A DNA stretch of 49,594 nucleotides from an uncultured Blautia sp. (lineage in GTDB: Bacteria > Bacillota > Clostridia > Lachnospirales > Lachnospiraceae). The position numbers were made by a program, and so were the translations under genes. This document shows, one piece after another, positions 23,460-32,172 of this stretch. The stretch is taken from assembly GCA_938028845.1 (NCBI GenBank), contig CALIZJ010000127.1, positions 1-49,594 of the forward strand, read 5' to 3'. Position 1 is the first letter of the stretch. Each line of letters starts with the position of its first letter. Below the pieces are notes generated by a model. That model did not search any database and was not told the DNA's origin. It was given only the letters and a program-made list of their open reading frames with translations.

Positions 23460-23894
23460 ATGTGGGGAATTCTGATCGCATTGGTTTCAGGCGCATTGAT
23501 GAGTATTCAGGGAGTGTTTAACACAGAGGTGACGAAGCAGACCAGCCTTTGGGTATCTACCGGATGGGTACAGCTTTCCGCATTTCTGGTGTGTATTCTT
23601 GCATGGATCTTTACAGGGCGGGAAAGCATTTCGGCTCTATGGCAGGTGGAACCTAAATATACACTTTTAGGCGGCGTGATCGGCGCTTTTATCACCATTA
23701 CAGTAATACAGAGCATGGGAAGCTTAGGACCGGCAAAGGCGGCCATGCTTATTGTGATCTCCCAGCTTGTAATAGCCTATGTGATCGAGCTTTTCGGCTG
23801 GTTTGGGGTGGATAAGCAGCCTTTTGCATGGCGGAAGGTTTTGGGGATGCTCATTGCCATTGTGGGAATCGTAATCTTTAAATGGGAAAATTAG
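23460..23894 (+). CDS. Small DMT superfamily transporter (YdcZ/DUF606 family)
   Basis: A 144-residue membrane protein with about five hydrophobic segments. GALMSIQGVFNTEVTKQTSLW and GSLGPAKAAMLIVISQLVIAYVIE (the latter near residue 90) are typical of the YdcZ/DUF606 family of half-size DMT transporters. Substrate unknown. The ATG at 23460 is chosen because GGAGGG lies about 7 bases upstream; an in-frame ATG 15 bases earlier overlaps that site. No consensus promoter is visible between the terminator and the start. Confidence 0.85.
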   Translation: MWGILIALVSGALMSIQGVFNTEVTKQTSLWVSTGWVQLSAFLVCILAWIFTGRESISALWQVEPKYTLLGGVIGAFITITVIQSMGSLGPAKAAMLIVISQLVIAYVIELFGWFGVDKQPFAWRKVLGMLIAIVGIVIFKWEN

Positions 23895-23904
23895 TAAATA
23901 TCTA

Positions 23905-23933
23905 TTGTAAATCTTTTAAATATTCGTTAAAAT
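23905..23933 (+). promoter_or_regulatory. Probable promoter of the comEA-comEC operon
   Basis: TTGTAA (23905-23910), a 17-base spacer, TAAAAT (23928-23933), about 55 bases before the comEA start. Confidence 0.6.
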
Positions 23934-23988
23934 AAGACATGGTTAAGTATGAGATTCGGGGAGCTTGCCGCAAATATGCGGAGAAGGA

Positions 23989-24639
23989 GTGAACCGTTAT
24001 TTCATGAAAAAGGGCAGAAAAAAACAGTTGTGCATTTATCTGGGGGCTGTATTCTTTCTGCTTCTGCCTGTCTGTTCCGGATGCGAAAGCCGGGAGGCAA
24101 AATTTCTGAAAGAAGAAGTGGAAATGGCAGAAGAAACGGAAGCAGTACCCGAAGAGGAAGTGCAAAAAGAAGAAGGGGCGGAAGTGACCGCCCCTCCCCG
24201 GAAAATATTTGTGGACGTATGCGGAGCAGTGGTGAATCCGGGTGTGTATGAGCTGAATACAGAAAGCCGTGTCTTCCATGCCATTGATGCGGCAGGGGGA
24301 TTCCGTGAGGATGCAGCTTCGGAATATGTTAACCGTGCCAAGAGTATAAACGATGGAGAGCAGGTCTATATTCCTACGAAAGAGGAAGTTAAGGAGCAGG
24401 CAGCGCCTGCTTTAGCAGGTACGGACCCGGCAGAGGGGACAGAAACCAGAGTTAACCTTAACACTGCAGATAAAGAACAGCTTATGACACTTTCAGGAAT
24501 CGGCGAGAGCAAGGCAGAGGCGATCCTGGCATACAGAGAAGAGATCGGGGGATTTCAGACAGTAGAAGATATTTTAAATGTACCGGGTATCAAAGAAGGT
24601 ACTCTGGCGAAGATAAAAGACGATATTGCAGTAGAATAG
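23989..24639 (+). CDS. comEA: Competence protein ComEA (DNA receptor), SLBB plus helix-hairpin-helix
   Basis: Membrane-anchored DNA-binding receptor for transformation. N-terminal hydrophobic segment (LCIYLGAVFFLLLPVC) followed by SGCESRE, which could be a non-canonical lipobox; an acidic Glu-rich linker; an SLBB domain (IFVDVCGAVVNPGVYELN to QVYIPTKEEV); and a C-terminal double helix-hairpin-helix (RVNLNTADKEQLMTLSGIGESKAEAIL and FQTVEDILNVPGI). The start is uncertain: GTG at 23989 has GGAG 5 bases upstream, while ATG at 24004 has AAGGAG 14 bases away. First gene of an operon with a two-component system, GerMN protein, comEC and probably holA. Confidence 0.9.
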   Translation: MNRYFMKKGRKKQLCIYLGAVFFLLLPVCSGCESREAKFLKEEVEMAEETEAVPEEEVQKEEGAEVTAPPRKIFVDVCGAVVNPGVYELNTESRVFHAIDAAGGFREDAASEYVNRAKSINDGEQVYIPTKEEVKEQAAPALAGTDPAEGTETRVNLNTADKEQLMTLSGIGESKAEAILAYREEIGGFQTVEDILNVPGIKEGTLAKIKDDIAVE

Positions 24640-24650
24640 GAGAACATAGA

Positions 24651-25340
24651 ATGAGCAGGAAAGTATTAGTGGTGGATGACGAAAAATTGATTGTCAAAGG
24701 AATTCGTTTCAGTCTGGAACAGGACGGGATGGAAGTGGACTGTGCCTACGACGGTGAGGAAGCAGTGGAAAAGGCCAAGGAAAAAAAATATGACATTATC
24801 CTTTTGGACCTGATGCTCCCTAAAATGGACGGTCTTGAGGTATGCCAGCAGATCCGCGAATTTTCCAATGTTCCCATTGTCATGCTTACAGCTAAGGGAG
24901 AAGATATGGATAAGATCTTAGGTCTGGAGTACGGAGCGGACGACTACATCACCAAGCCTTTCAATATTCTTGAAGTGAAAGCACGCATTAAGGCGATCAT
25001 GAGACGTGCCGGCAGCGACCATGAGGAAAAAGAAAAGGCCAAGACGATCCAGGTGGGAGATCTGAAGATGGATTGCGAGAGCCGCAGAGTATTTATCGCC
25101 GGCAGGGAGATTAATCTTACCGCCAAGGAATTCGATGTTCTGGAGCTTCTTATTTTTAACCCTAATAAAGTATACAGCAGAGAAAATCTTCTGAACATCG
25201 TATGGGGTTACGAATATCCGGGGGATGTGCGTACGGTGGATGTACATATCCGGAGACTGCGTGAAAAGATCGAGGAAAATCCAAGCGAACCAAAATATGT
25301 ACACACCAAATGGGGTGTAGGCTACTATTTTCAGGGGTAA
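24651..25340 (+). CDS. Response regulator, OmpR/PhoB family (WalR/PhoP-like)
   Basis: A 229-residue transcription factor. Receiver domain with the acidic pocket (VVDDE) and phosphoacceptor Asp53 in LLDLMLPKMDG, Thr in MLTAKGED and Lys in YITKPFN. C-terminal winged helix from about residue 130, ending RTVDVHIRRLREKIEENP and VHTKWGVGYYF. The kinase gene follows after 3 bases, so they form a pair. The sequence resembles WalR/PhoP-type regulators, but the DNA target is not known. It sits between comEA and comEC. Confidence 0.95.
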   Translation: MSRKVLVVDDEKLIVKGIRFSLEQDGMEVDCAYDGEEAVEKAKEKKYDIILLDLMLPKMDGLEVCQQIREFSNVPIVMLTAKGEDMDKILGLEYGADDYITKPFNILEVKARIKAIMRRAGSDHEEKEKAKTIQVGDLKMDCESRRVFIAGREINLTAKEFDVLELLIFNPNKVYSRENLLNIVWGYEYPGDVRTVDVHIRRLREKIEENPSEPKYVHTKWGVGYYFQG

Positions 25341-25343
25341 TTC

Positions 25344-26762
25344 ATGAAAAAAACAAAATTTTTTAAGAGCCTGCGTTTTCGGATCCTGGTTATTCTCATC
25401 ATTTTGGGAATCGTGCCGAGCATTATCGTGACGGGATTGGTGATTTCCAATTACGCAGATAAGGCAGTAGCGGCAAAAGTGGAAGATCTCCGCAGAGAAT
25501 GCAGTATCTTATGCAACCTGATCATAAAAGAAAATTATCTCAACGACTCCAGCTCTCAGGCAGTAAATGCCAAGCTGGAGTTATTGTGTAATACCTATGC
25601 CGGCAGGATCATATTAGTGGACCGGGATTTTAAGGTGGTCAAAGACACTTATAATGCAGATACAGGGAAAACTCTTATTTCTCCTATTGTGATCCGCTGT
25701 TTTCAGGGAGAAACAGAGCCGTCCTTTATCCGTGACGGAGATTATGTGGAAATGGCAGTCCCGGTGAGAAGCCCGCAGGTGCAGCAGCTTCAGGGAGTTA
25801 TGCTCGTTACACTTTCCTTTGATGAGATCAGCGGCATTGTGGATGAACTGGAGCAGAGCGGAATTCTGATCATAGGGATCATTGTGGCTTTATCTATTCT
25901 TTTGGCATATGTTTTGTCCACTGTGCTTGTGAAGCCTTTTGCAAGAGTTACCAAGTCTATTGAGGATCTCACAGATGGATATCAGAATGAGGAGATCTCC
26001 GTGCCGGATTATACGGAAACAGAGCTGATCACAGATGCCTTTAATAAAATGCTTGCAAGGATGAAAATCCTGGATGAATCCAGGCAGGAATTTGTTTCCA
26101 ATGTGTCCCATGAGCTTAAGACTCCGCTGACTTCCATGAAGGTCCTTGCGGATTCCCTGGTGGGACAGGAAGGCGTGCCGGAAGAGCTGTATCAGGAATT
26201 TATGAGGGATATCACTGCGGAAATCGACAGGGAAAATAAGATCATCACAGACCTTCTCTCTCTTGTGAAGATGGACAAAAAAGTGGCGGATATGAATATC
26301 GAGCATATGGACATCAACCAGCTTTTAGAGGATGTCTTAAAGAGGCTGCGTCCTATTGCGGATAAACGGAACATAGATTTGATCCTGGACTGTTTCCGCC
26401 CTGTGGAAGCAGATGTGGACGAGGTGAAGTTTACTCTTGCCATCAGCAACCTGGTGGAAAACGGAATCAAGTACAATGTGGATGACGGATGGGTGAGAGT
26501 TTCTTTGGATGCGGATCATAAATATTTTTATGTTACAGTGGCGGATTCTGGAATGGGTATTCCAGAGGACTCCATAGAACGTATCTTCGAGCGCTTTTAC
26601 CGGGTGGACAAGTCACATTCCAGAGAGATCGGAGGAACAGGGCTTGGTCTTTCCATTACCAGGAGTTCCATTGCTATGCACCACGGTGCGATCAAGGTCT
26701 ACAGCAAAGAAGGGGAAGGAACGACTTTCTCTGTGAGGATTCCATTATCTTATATTCCGTAG
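25344..26762 (+). CDS. Sensor histidine kinase with HAMP domain
   Basis: A 472-residue membrane kinase. Two transmembrane segments (about 12-33 and 170-195) enclose an extracytoplasmic sensor of about 135 residues, probably a single Cache/PAS-like domain. A HAMP domain follows (KPFARVTKSIEDLTDG), then the HisKA dimerisation domain with the phosphorylated His in FVSNVSHELKTPLTSMK, and the HATPase domain with N box LVENGIKYN, G1 DSGMGIPED and G2 GTGLGLSI. No cytoplasmic PAS domain, unlike WalK. The cognate regulator is immediately upstream. Confidence 0.95.
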   Translation: MKKTKFFKSLRFRILVILIILGIVPSIIVTGLVISNYADKAVAAKVEDLRRECSILCNLIIKENYLNDSSSQAVNAKLELLCNTYAGRIILVDRDFKVVKDTYNADTGKTLISPIVIRCFQGETEPSFIRDGDYVEMAVPVRSPQVQQLQGVMLVTLSFDEISGIVDELEQSGILIIGIIVALSILLAYVLSTVLVKPFARVTKSIEDLTDGYQNEEISVPDYTETELITDAFNKMLARMKILDESRQEFVSNVSHELKTPLTSMKVLADSLVGQEGVPEELYQEFMRDITAEIDRENKIITDLLSLVKMDKKVADMNIEHMDINQLLEDVLKRLRPIADKRNIDLILDCFRPVEADVDEVKFTLAISNLVENGIKYNVDDGWVRVSLDADHKYFYVTVADSGMGIPEDSIERIFERFYRVDKSHSREIGGTGLGLSITRSSIAMHHGAIKVYSKEGEGTTFSVRIPLSYIP

Positions 26763-26772
26763 GAGGTGCCAG

Positions 26773-27723
26773 GTGAAAAGAAAATTAGGTATGCTGCTTG
26801 TGCTGATTCTTGCCTGCTGCTTTCTTGGAGGATGTCAGATAGAGGTGCAGGAAGCACAGAGCGAAGGCGTTACAGGATATTATTTTTATTATCTAAACGC
26901 AGATGAGACAGAGCTTTTAAGAGAAGCTTATACCCCTGAAAACGAGGCTGCCCAGTCCATGATCCAGGAACTGATGCAGCATTTTTCCGATGAGGAAACG
27001 GAGGAGGGACAGGTGAGCCTTCTTCCCTCTGAGGTAACGATAAATAATTACGACCTTGGAGAGGACGGCGTTCTCACCATTGATTTTAATGGCAGATATA
27101 GTGAAATGAGCAAATCTCGGGAAATCCTTGTGCGGGCCGGGATGGTAAAAAGCTTCGTACAAGTTCCGGGAGTACGGGCAGTTGTCTTTACTGTAAATGG
27201 AGAAAACCTTACGGACTCCAGGGGAGAAGCTTTAGGGGAGATGAATGGGGACTCCTTTGTGTCCTATCCGGGAGAGGATATGGACGCCTACCGTGATGAT
27301 ACTTTTGTCCTGTACTTTGCGGACAGGGAAGGGGAACATCTGGTGAGAGAAGAGCGGACCCTGTATTACAGAAGGGATATCCCCAGGGAACAGGTAGTTT
27401 TAGAACAGCTCAGTGCAGGTCCCATGAATAGAGGAAGCTATCCTACAGTTCCGGAAAACCTGGGAATCAATGATATGGTGATTTCCGACAGAGCCTGCTA
27501 TATTGATTTTGACAGAAGCTTTTTAGATTACGACCAGGAGGTATCGCCCCAGGTGCTGGTGTATTCTGTTGTAAATTCCATCATAGATGCCTGCCCGGTG
27601 GATACGGTGCAGATTTCCATTGACGGAAGTACATCAGACACTCTTTTGGAAGGAATGGATCTGTATCATTTCTACGAAAAAAATGAGGAGCTTGTAGTTG
27701 TACAGGCGGAAGAAAGTGAATAA
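26773..27723 (+). CDS. GerMN domain lipoprotein
   Basis: A 316-residue predicted lipoprotein: signal peptide KRKLGMLLVLILACCFLGGC with lipobox LGGC. Two GerMN domains, about residues 45-160 (TIDFNGRYSEMSKSREIL, VPGVRAVVFTVNGE) and 180-305 (YIDFDRSFLDYDQEV, DTVQISIDG). The family includes GerM of Bacillus, needed for sporulation and germination, and the lipoprotein LpqB partner of the MtrAB two-component system in actinobacteria. Here too it follows a histidine kinase gene (10-base gap), so it may modulate that kinase (inference). The GTG start has GGAGG 7 bases upstream. Confidence 0.9.
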   Translation: MKRKLGMLLVLILACCFLGGCQIEVQEAQSEGVTGYYFYYLNADETELLREAYTPENEAAQSMIQELMQHFSDEETEEGQVSLLPSEVTINNYDLGEDGVLTIDFNGRYSEMSKSREILVRAGMVKSFVQVPGVRAVVFTVNGENLTDSRGEALGEMNGDSFVSYPGEDMDAYRDDTFVLYFADREGEHLVREERTLYYRRDIPREQVVLEQLSAGPMNRGSYPTVPENLGINDMVISDRACYIDFDRSFLDYDQEVSPQVLVYSVVNSIIDACPVDTVQISIDGSTSDTLLEGMDLYHFYEKNEELVVVQAEESE

Positions 27724-27755
27724 ACAAGAAAATATCCGTTCAGGAGGGAGTGCAT

Positions 27756-29975
27756 ATGACAAGACGGCCAGTGTGTCTTGCGTGCCTGCTTCTGATGGCG
27801 GCAATGCTTTTGGCGGATGGGCTGGGTTTTCCCCTGATTCGGGGGAATCCCCTTCCCTCTTCCGTTCAGGAGTGGATCAGCCGGTATCCGCAAGCGGTTG
27901 TCTGCGGGGAGACAGTTCGGTGCGCCAGGACAGAATTTTCTCAGTCTGTTTATCTGAAAAACACATATCTTATTTACAAATCTGAAAAAGTATCCATAGA
28001 AAATCTAAGAGTATTTTTAAAAGAAGACAAAGAAGTTCCTGTGGGAACTCTTCTTTTGGTGTCCGGAAAACTGGAACCTGTAGGCGGTCCTAGGAATCCC
28101 GGAGAATTTGACAGCCGCCAGTATTATGCGGCGGAGCGTATCTATTATTTTATGAAGGAGGGCAGGATAGAAAGACAGTCAGAGACTTATTCCAGGATGG
28201 GAGAGTTTTTGGCGGGGGTAAGGCAGAAGGCGGCAGGTATTTTAGAAGCTGCCACAGGAAAGGAAGCGCCGGTATTTGAGGCGATGGCGCTGGGAGAAAA
28301 AAGCAGTCTGGAAGAGGAGACAAAGATCAGATACCAGATGGCTGGAATCATCCATATCCTGGCAATATCCGGGCTGCACATCAGCCTTTTGGGAATGGGG
28401 CTTTACCAGCTTCTGAAAAAAGCCGGACTTGGGATATGGCAGGCAGGGATGTTATCTCTTATCGTGATGGTGTGCTACGGCATCATGACCGGCGGAAGTG
28501 TATCTACTATGCGGGCAGTGTGTATGTTCCTTCTTTCCGTAGGGGCAAAAATTCTGGGAAGGTGTTATGATATGCTGACGGCCCTGGCCTTTTCTGCTGT
28601 TTTGCTCCTTTTAGACTCGCCTGCCTGTCTGTACAGCAGCAGCTTTCTTTTATCTTTTGGGGCGGTGGCAGGGATCGGGGTGGTATCGCCTGTTCTTTTA
28701 AAGGCTTTCGGAACAAAAAATAAAACAGTACAGGCATTTCTTTCTTCTTTTGCCGTGCAGCTTTTCACCCTTCCCATTTTGTTATGGTTTTATGGGGAGG
28801 TATCCCTTGCAGGGATATTTTTAAATCTCCTTGTCCTGCCTACAGTAGGGGTGGTGCTTGCCAGCGGCGTGGCAGGGATTGTTTTAGGGCTGATAAGCCT
28901 CCGGCTTGCCTGGGCGGCAGTGCTTCCGGGAAGAGTACTCCTGCTTTTATATGAAAAGCTTTGTGTTTTGGCGGGAAAGCTTCCGTATTGTACCTGGATC
29001 GCAGGTGTGCCAAAGCTTTGGCAGGCGGCAGTCTATTATGGAATTTTAGGGGGAGTCCTGGTGTTTCTGTTAAAACTGGAGAAGGATAAAAAACAGGAGC
29101 ATGTCCGGGGAAGATGGATATGGAAAGCTGGGTGTGCCGCTGCTATGGCAATGGGAGCTGGCGTATTGGGCTTTCATTCGCTGAGTTGTCTTCAGATAAC
29201 CTGTCTGGATGTGGGGCAGGGAGATGGAATATTTATAGAGACACCGGAAGGCTTTTGCTTTTTAGTAGACGGAGGCAGCAGCAATAAGTCTGATGTGGGA
29301 CAGTACCAGCTTCTTCCTTATCTGAAAAGCCAGGGTATTTCCCAGGTGGACGGGATTTTTGTTTCCCATACAGATGACGATCATATAAGCGGGGTACGCC
29401 AGCTTTTGGAGTACAGTGGGGAAGGACTTACTACGGTAAAAATACACAGGCTTTTTCTCCCTGCGTGGGAGGAAAAACCGGAAGCATACCAAGAACTGGA
29501 AAACCTTGCCCTTAAGGCGGGGGCAGAGGTCTTTTATGTGGAAAAAGGAGATGTGTTTCAGGCGGGGGAGACGGAATTTTCTTTTCTGGCACCATTGGGG
29601 GATGGAGAAAAAGACAGCAATGAAAATGGGATGGTAATGCTGCTTCGGTATGGGGCGTTTGAAGGGTTGTTTACGGGAGATATCGGGGAAGAGAGAGAAA
29701 AAAAGCTTCTTCCTTATCTTTCAGATATTGATTTCCTGAAAGTAGGTCATCACGGCTCCAGATATTCCACAAGCGAGCCTTTTTTAGATAAGCTTTGTCC
29801 TGAGATTGCCGTGATTTCCTGCTCAGATTCCAATACATACGGACATCCCTCCCCGGAAACGGTAAAGCGCCTGGAAAAGGCAGGGTGCCAGGTAGAATAT
29901 ACTATGAAAAGCGGCGCCGTAACTGTCAGGACAGACGGGAGCCAAACAGCGGCGGAAGGATTTCTGAAAGAGTAA
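27756..29975 (+). CDS. comEC: ComEC/Rec2 DNA internalisation channel
   Basis: Membrane channel and nuclease-like protein for DNA uptake, 739 residues. It has an N-terminal hydrophobic segment and the OB-like ComEC N domain, then the competence domain with about eight membrane segments (starting ILAISGLHISLLGMGLYQLL at about residue 205), then a C-terminal metallo-beta-lactamase domain from about residue 480 (CLDVGQGDGIFIE, SHTDDDHISGV, GHHGSRYSTS). The ATG at 27756 is chosen because GGAGGG lies 6-8 bases upstream. Cotranscribed with comEA through the intervening two-component and GerMN genes; no comEB between them. Confidence 0.95.
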   Translation: MTRRPVCLACLLLMAAMLLADGLGFPLIRGNPLPSSVQEWISRYPQAVVCGETVRCARTEFSQSVYLKNTYLIYKSEKVSIENLRVFLKEDKEVPVGTLLLVSGKLEPVGGPRNPGEFDSRQYYAAERIYYFMKEGRIERQSETYSRMGEFLAGVRQKAAGILEAATGKEAPVFEAMALGEKSSLEEETKIRYQMAGIIHILAISGLHISLLGMGLYQLLKKAGLGIWQAGMLSLIVMVCYGIMTGGSVSTMRAVCMFLLSVGAKILGRCYDMLTALAFSAVLLLLDSPACLYSSSFLLSFGAVAGIGVVSPVLLKAFGTKNKTVQAFLSSFAVQLFTLPILLWFYGEVSLAGIFLNLLVLPTVGVVLASGVAGIVLGLISLRLAWAAVLPGRVLLLLYEKLCVLAGKLPYCTWIAGVPKLWQAAVYYGILGGVLVFLLKLEKDKKQEHVRGRWIWKAGCAAAMAMGAGVLGFHSLSCLQITCLDVGQGDGIFIETPEGFCFLVDGGSSNKSDVGQYQLLPYLKSQGISQVDGIFVSHTDDDHISGVRQLLEYSGEGLTTVKIHRLFLPAWEEKPEAYQELENLALKAGAEVFYVEKGDVFQAGETEFSFLAPLGDGEKDSNENGMVMLLRYGAFEGLFTGDIGEEREKKLLPYLSDIDFLKVGHHGSRYSTSEPFLDKLCPEIAVISCSDSNTYGHPSPETVKRLEKAGCQVEYTMKSGAVTVRTDGSQTAAEGFLKE

Positions 29976-30069
29976 GGCTTTTCCTTTGGACGATTTTATG
30001 ATATGGTGTAGGAAAAGCTGTGCCTTTTAAGGGGAACAGGGAAAATATCCATGGACAGGAGTTAAAAAC

Positions 30070-31065
30070 TTGAAAAGCATACAGGAAGATATAAAGACAG
30101 GTAATTTTAAAAGCGCCTATCTGCTGTACGGAGAGGAAGCCTATTTAAAGCAGCAGTATAAGCAGAATCTGATCCGGGCATTAAATCCTCAGGAGGATAC
30201 CATGAATTACAGCCATTATGAAGGGAAAGGGATCGATGTCCGGGCTGTGATAGATTTTTGTGAGACCATGCCTTTTTTTGCAGACTACAGGGTGGTATTG
30301 GTTGAGGATTCTGGTTTCTTTAAGAATAAATGCGACGAGCTTGCGGATTATATGAAGACTTTGCCGGATTATGTACGTATTGTGTTCTGCGAATCGGAGG
30401 TGGATAAACGAAGCCGGATGTTTAAAGCGGTCAAAACCTGTGGAAGAGTGACAGAATTTGCCCGGCAGGACGAAAAGACACTGATGCAGTGGGCGGCGGG
30501 GCTTTTAGGAAAAGAAGGAAAAAAGATCACCCGCGGAGATATGGAACTGCTTATGGACAAGGCAGGAACAGATATGGGAAATTTGCGCATGGAGCTGGAA
30601 AAGCTGATCACGTATACAGGAGAGCGGAGTGTGGTTACGCGGGAGGACATTGAAGCGGTATGTACCACCCAGACGGCAAACCGGATCTTCGATATGGTCC
30701 GGGCGGTGACGGAGAGAAAGCAGGAACGGGCGCTTGCACTTTATTACGACCTGCTTACCTTAAAGGAGCCGCCTATGCGCATCCTGTTTTTGCTGGCGCG
30801 GCAGTACCGGCAGCTTCTTCTGATTAAAAAAATGGCAGGGGAAGGCATCACCCAGAATGAGATCGCCTCAAAGCTTGGCATTCCCTCCTTCGCGGTGCGC
30901 AATGGGGCTGCCTGTGCCAGAGCCTATACAGAAGAGGAGCTTGAGACGGCAGTCAGGGACTTCGTGGATGCTGAGGAATCTGTAAAAACAGGAAGGCTTG
31001 GAGATGTTTTAAGCGTGGAGCTTTTGATCATAAAATACAGTACCCGGAAAGGGGAAAAGGCTTAA
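30070..31065 (+). CDS. holA: DNA polymerase III subunit delta
   Basis: Clamp-loader delta subunit that opens the sliding clamp at the replication fork. The 331-residue protein starts SIQEDIKTGNFKSAYLLYGEEAYL, the typical HolA opening, has the middle ATPase-like domain (RVVLVEDSGFF, RIVFCESEVDKRSRMF) and a C-terminal collar domain (ILFLLARQYRQLLLI). The TTG start at 30070 has AGGAG 8 bases upstream. It follows comEC as in Bacillus. Its stop overlaps the convergent gpr stop by 4 bases. Confidence 0.94.
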   Translation: MKSIQEDIKTGNFKSAYLLYGEEAYLKQQYKQNLIRALNPQEDTMNYSHYEGKGIDVRAVIDFCETMPFFADYRVVLVEDSGFFKNKCDELADYMKTLPDYVRIVFCESEVDKRSRMFKAVKTCGRVTEFARQDEKTLMQWAAGLLGKEGKKITRGDMELLMDKAGTDMGNLRMELEKLITYTGERSVVTREDIEAVCTTQTANRIFDMVRAVTERKQERALALYYDLLTLKEPPMRILFLLARQYRQLLLIKKMAGEGITQNEIASKLGIPSFAVRNGAACARAYTEEELETAVRDFVDAEESVKTGRLGDVLSVELLIIKYSTRKGEKA

Positions 31066-31970
31066 ACAGAGGAAAAAGCCATATTTAGGCCTTCCGATAT
31101 GGTAAAGCTTAAATATTTTACCGTTTCGTCCACGTCCTTAGGGGTTACGAACATACTGTGCAGATGGGGAGAGATCATTTCCTCCAGAAATTCCTTCTGC
31201 TCAGCTTCATCCAGGGCATCCAGAAGATGCGCCATGGAGTCGTGGACAATGGTGGCTGCATCTACCACAGTGGGAACGCCGATGCCGATCACTTTTACCT
31301 GCAGATTGTCCTCGGTAAGTCCGTTTCTGTGATTTCCTACTCCGGAGCCTGGATGGATTCCGGTGTCGGTAATCTGGATCGTGCGGTTCAGTCTTCTGGT
31401 GCTGCGGGCGGCAAGGGCGTCTATGGCGATCACCACATCCGGCTGGGTCTCGTCCACTACGCCCTGGACGATTTCAGAAGTTTCCATTCCAGTCTGCGCC
31501 ATGACTCCTGGGATGATCCCGCTTGTGCGGTGCATTTTTTCTTCGCCCATTCCTTTTAAACCGTATTCCCGTATGATGTGCCGGGTCATGCGCAGATTTT
31601 CCACCACGTGTGGGCCAAGAGAGTCAGAGGTGATGGCGGTATTCCCAAGCCCCACTACAAGGATGGATTTTTCATTTTTTAAATCGATCAGCGCCCGGAG
31701 GTGACGGGCGATCTCTTCGGATACCTCCCGGTGGTAATCCTCATCCGGGATGGAAAGGTTCGGCGCTTCGATGGTGATATAATTGCCCTGGGGCCTTCCC
31801 ATAGCTTTAGCTCCGTTTTCAGTTTTGATCTTTACCACAGTGGTGCGGATGTCTTTTTCCTGGTCGTAATCTTCTTTTATCTCCACCCCTCTGATCTCCA
31901 CATTTTCCTCGGTGAAGCGCTCTGTGGTCTCCAGAGCAAGATCCGTTCTGATCCTGTAATTTCCCAACAT
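31062..31970 (-). CDS. gpr: Germination protease GPR
   Basis: Spore protease that degrades small acid-soluble DNA-binding proteins at germination. The 302-residue protein has the N-terminal IRTDLALET region (autoprocessing occurs near here in Bacillus), the nucleotide-like fold segment ILVVGLGNTAITSDSLGPHV, the conserved MAQTGMETSEIVQG and DVVIAIDALAARS, and HPGSGVGNHRNGL. The ATG at 31970 has GGAGGG 7 bases upstream. Unlike Bacillus, where gpr reads with rpsT and spoIIP, it is on the opposite strand, convergent with holA and divergent from rpsT. I found no convincing sigma-G promoter. Confidence 0.95.
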   Translation of the reverse strand: MLGNYRIRTDLALETTERFTEENVEIRGVEIKEDYDQEKDIRTTVVKIKTENGAKAMGRPQGNYITIEAPNLSIPDEDYHREVSEEIARHLRALIDLKNEKSILVVGLGNTAITSDSLGPHVVENLRMTRHIIREYGLKGMGEEKMHRTSGIIPGVMAQTGMETSEIVQGVVDETQPDVVIAIDALAARSTRRLNRTIQITDTGIHPGSGVGNHRNGLTEDNLQVKVIGIGVPTVVDAATIVHDSMAHLLDALDEAEQKEFLEEMISPHLHSMFVTPKDVDETVKYLSFTISEGLNMAFSSV

Positions 31971-32058
31971 GTTTTTGCCCTCCAAGATACATTAGTGTGA
32001 AAAGGAATCTCATAAATTTTTTCTTTATTATTTTGGGCGTTTTCCAGAAAAATATGTA

Positions 32059-32087
32059 TTGACATTTATGGATAATTATACTAGAAT
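32059..32087 (+). promoter_or_regulatory. Sigma-A promoter for rpsT
   Basis: TTGACA (32059-32064), a 17-base spacer, TAGAAT (32082-32087), giving an untranslated leader of about 80 bases. Confidence 0.8.
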
Positions 32088-32172
32088 ATATTAGCATGTT
32101 TCAGAAAGGCGCCCGTGTCTGTCTTTGTGAAAGATGAATTTTACGATTAATCAGGAATGGGAGGTGTACCAG

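Noticed and set aside
29976..30025. Inverted repeat GCTTTTCC/GGAAAAGC between comEC and holA
   Set aside because: Eight base pairs with a loop of about 27 bases and no T-run; too weak to call a terminator.
31158..32000. Long forward frames opposite gpr
   Set aside because: They are antisense to a gene with clear GPR motifs and lack ribosome sites; codon structure follows the reverse strand.
31986..32172. Possible sigma-G promoter for gpr on the reverse strand (CATGCTA at about 32092-32098)
   Set aside because: The -10-like match has no acceptable -35 partner at the right spacing and lies over 100 bases from the start codon.
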